Shown piece by piece: positions 63,001 through 64,000 of a stretch of 64,000 nt of DNA. Made by a program: the position numbers and the translations under genes. Each line of letters opens with the position of its first letter. Positions within the stretch are counted from its first letter, which is position 1. A model generated the notes under the pieces. The model was given only the letters and a program-made list of their open reading frames with translations, ran no database searches and was not told where the DNA came from. Origin of the DNA: Pyrocephalus nanus (lineage: Eukaryota; Chordata; Aves; Passeriformes; Tyrannidae); the NCBI GenBank assembly GCA_038380795.1, contig CM076270.1, positions 22,832,001 through 22,896,000 on the forward strand, read 5' to 3'.

Positions 63001-63189
63001 CTAAACCTTGCTGCCCTGTTGCCAGTTATGGACAGGAAAATATTTATGTGGTTCCTCAGCATTCTGGGTACTCTGTTGATGTAGGTGATAACAAAAATAT
63101 ACAGACTGTGTGATACAGATAAATAATTCCTTCCCAATGTGTGTCTGTTCTAGGGAGCAAGGATAACTCCTGTTGCATCTGGCACTGAC
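47829..63189 (+). CDS. DAW1: DAW1 (WDR69/ODA16), dynein assembly factor with WD repeats, complete, 415 aa
   Basis: Thirteen coding exons: 47829-47868, 49317-49389, 50065-50209, 53121-53179, 53848-53970, 55522-55621, 57246-57353, 58056-58162, 59501-59603, 59988-60102, 61231-61307, 62760-62922 and 63155-63189. All have GT-AG borders and consistent phases, summing to 416 codons, exactly the human length. The N-terminus [14 protein letters not shown] and the segment PIDLLDL align with human DAW1. Residues 1-86 form an N-terminal helical region. Residues 87-415 form WD repeats, with repeated GH...EI and D(K)T(C)xLW elements ([64 protein letters not shown]). The protein is an adaptor that links outer dynein arm complexes to intraflagellar transport for delivery to cilia. 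ATG 47829 matches the human start; an in-frame ATG at 47790 would add 13 residues. Exon 9 has a tandem acceptor (59501 or 59504). The last blade ends CCIWH, where human has CRIWR. Confidence 0.97.
48165..48515 (+). mobile_element. CR1 LINE 3' end in DAW1 intron 1
   Basis: Diverged acctgaaaggaggttgtggg, ggaggtttagcttggacatc, gtgtttaaggaaagaccgga, ggttggactcaatgacctca and the terminal gattctgtgatttt reproduce the CR1 3' end in sense orientation, closing with a T run. It begins 300 bases downstream of DAW1 exon 1, right at the edge of the CpG island. It belongs to a different CR1 subfamily from the copy at 46678, judging by the tail (gtttaaggaaagaccgg versus gttcaagaggtgtgtgg). Confidence 0.9.
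50210..53120 (+). other. DAW1 intron 3
   Basis: This 2.9-kb intron contains a GGT-repeat (51501-51521) and several T runs, including the pyrimidine tract before exon 4. A CTCF-like sequence, TCAGCAGATGGCA, lies around 50945. No exon or named repeat was recognised. Confidence 0.6.
53522..53541. repeat. Perfect 9-bp inverted repeat with 2-base loop
   Basis: ACTTTCACT, GT, AGTGAAAGT forms a near-perfect 20-base palindrome in DAW1 intron 4. Likely incidental, but the arms contain GAAA-type units seen in interferon-response elements. Confidence 0.6.
60639..60723. repeat. Compound ATT / ATTACATT microsatellite in DAW1 intron 10
   Basis: A mixture of (TTA)n and degenerate attacattacc units over about 85 bases. 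Simple-repeat expansion. Confidence 0.9.
62003..62251 (-). other. Minus-strand open stretch within DAW1 intron 11 (unrecognised)
   Basis: An 82-codon open frame antisense to the DAW1 intron, with segments such as [16 protein letters not shown] and [15 protein letters not shown]. Its composition is protein-like, but I recognise no family, and no splice or promoter signals are evident. It could be a decayed retropseudogene fragment or chance. Confidence 0.15.
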
Positions 63190-63244
63190 TGAAGAGAAGG
63201 AAGGATGCAGTTTGGTACCTGACTACTTTATGAGTTTCAGAGAC

Positions 63245-63250
63245 AATAAA
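63245..63250 (+). terminator. AATAAA polyadenylation signal of DAW1
   Basis: The hexamer lies 56 bases after the DAW1 stop codon and is followed by a T-rich stretch, giving a very short 3'UTR ending near 63268. Confidence 0.7.
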
Positions 63251-63351
63251 ACTCTTTGAGATCTGTTTTCTTTTACTCTCTCTGTTCACCTTCTGCTGAA
63301 GTAGAACAGTTACCAAGATTTGATAGGTTTGACTCAGAAGTCTTTTAGATA

Positions 63352-63512
63352 TGGAATCATGAAATCACAGAAGCTGGAAGGGACCACTGGAGATCTTCTA
63401 GAACAGCACCCTTGCTCTACTCAGAGCCCTGCCAACCAAGCAGGCTGCCCAGGACTGACATGGTGTTGAAATCTCCAAGGATGGAGGCTCTACAGTTTCT
63501 CTGGACAACAAT
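63352..63512 (-). mobile_element. Old CR1 LINE fragment (reverse orientation)
   Basis: ggaatcatgaaatcacagaa, then ctggaagggaccactggaga, ccaaggatggaggctctaca and tttctctggacaacaatgg, match the reverse complement of the CR1 3' region at recognisable but diverged similarity. It lies just downstream of the DAW1 polyadenylation signal. Confidence 0.75.
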
Positions 63513-64000
63513 GGAATAGTTTCTTGTATTTCAGTTTGTGCATGTTAACTCTTCCCTGAGCATCAGAAGAGTGTGGTCTGTTATCTCAGTCACCTGAGAG
63601 AAATCATGATTAGTATGAATGCAGTAGGATGGCTCCATCTCTTTATGTGTGATTTTTAACTTGAAACCTTTCTAATAAAAAAGAAATAGAGCATTGTAAT
63701 ACTCTCAGGTGTGAAAGGAGTGTTGGTGTAAACTTGCTTGGAGTACTCTTGTATTTTTTTTTTTTTTTGGTGTGTAATAAAATACTGAGTTAAAATGCCA
63801 GTTTTGCTACTTGCAATACAATGTCCCATTAATATTTCTGGAGAAAACCAGCGACCATTTGGGAACCTCATTGCCATCAACTTACTGCACGTGTCCTGTA
63901 GTTAAAATCCCCACTCATACTTGCCCAGAGCTTTCCATTCATTCCATTCCTTTCTGCTCAGCCCTCGTTCTCCCATTTTGACCTGAGATAAAAGAAAACT
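63513..64000. other. Intergenic sequence after DAW1
   Basis: Only a T run (63756-63768) stands out. No exon or repeat family was recognised before the window ends. Confidence 0.5.

Noticed and set aside
1..64000. CRISPR arrays, operons, bacterial-type elements
   Set aside because: The window is vertebrate genomic DNA with spliced genes. The only regular arrays are microsatellites and a four-copy minisatellite.

Overview
This 64 kb window looks like a bird nuclear chromosome segment. Protein genes are split into many GT-AG exons, CR1 LINE fragments are the commonest recognisable repeats, and a solo LTR is present. The gene order AGFG1 - SLC19A3 - CCL20 - DAW1 is that of human 2q36.3. I could not identify the species; CR1 content and compact introns fit Aves.

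Layout. (1) 1-3132, + strand: the last three coding exons of AGFG1, followed by its 3'UTR. (2) 7226-12415, - strand: a complete five-coding-exon SLC19A3 thiamine-transporter gene, called copy A. (3) 17826-23504, - strand: a second complete SLC19A3-type gene in tandem, copy B, with the same exon structure. (4) 23.5-37.7 kb: gene-poor, with a CR1 fragment, a 20-bp minisatellite and a CTCF-like core. (5) 37850-39361, + strand: the chemokine gene CCL20, with a TATA box and a kappaB-like site. (6) 39.9-46.7 kb: no gene recognised. (7) 46.7-47.6 kb: a CR1 copy split by a solo LTR with a 4-bp target duplication. (8) 47.7-63.3 kb, + strand: the complete DAW1 gene, 13 coding exons and 415 codons, starting in a CpG island that carries an almost perfect RFX X-box.

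Main discovery. The two SLC19A3 paralogues differ clearly in coding exons 2, 4, 5 and 6 (about 62-83% protein identity in exons 2, 4 and 5, with different C-termini). Over an 822-bp block that nearly coincides with exon 3 (9465-10286 and 22216-23037) they are almost identical: two mismatches, both synonymous. The block includes intronic bases next to the acceptor, so the exchange was at DNA level. Recent interlocus gene conversion is the best explanation. The block is also far more GC- and CpG-rich than the other exons, as GC-biased conversion would predict. Both proteins therefore share 271 identical residues (51-321), while their N- and C-terminal parts evolve separately.

The genes do not form one pathway. 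AGFG1 acts in endocytic trafficking, the SLC19A3 copies in thiamine uptake, CCL20 in mucosal immunity, and DAW1 in cytoplasmic preassembly and transport of ciliary dynein arms. Transcription is convergent between AGFG1 and SLC19A3-A, tandem between the two SLC19A3 copies, divergent between SLC19A3-B and CCL20, and co-directional from CCL20 to DAW1. Coordinates were worked out by hand from splice signals and reading-frame bookkeeping; no alignment or database search was run.
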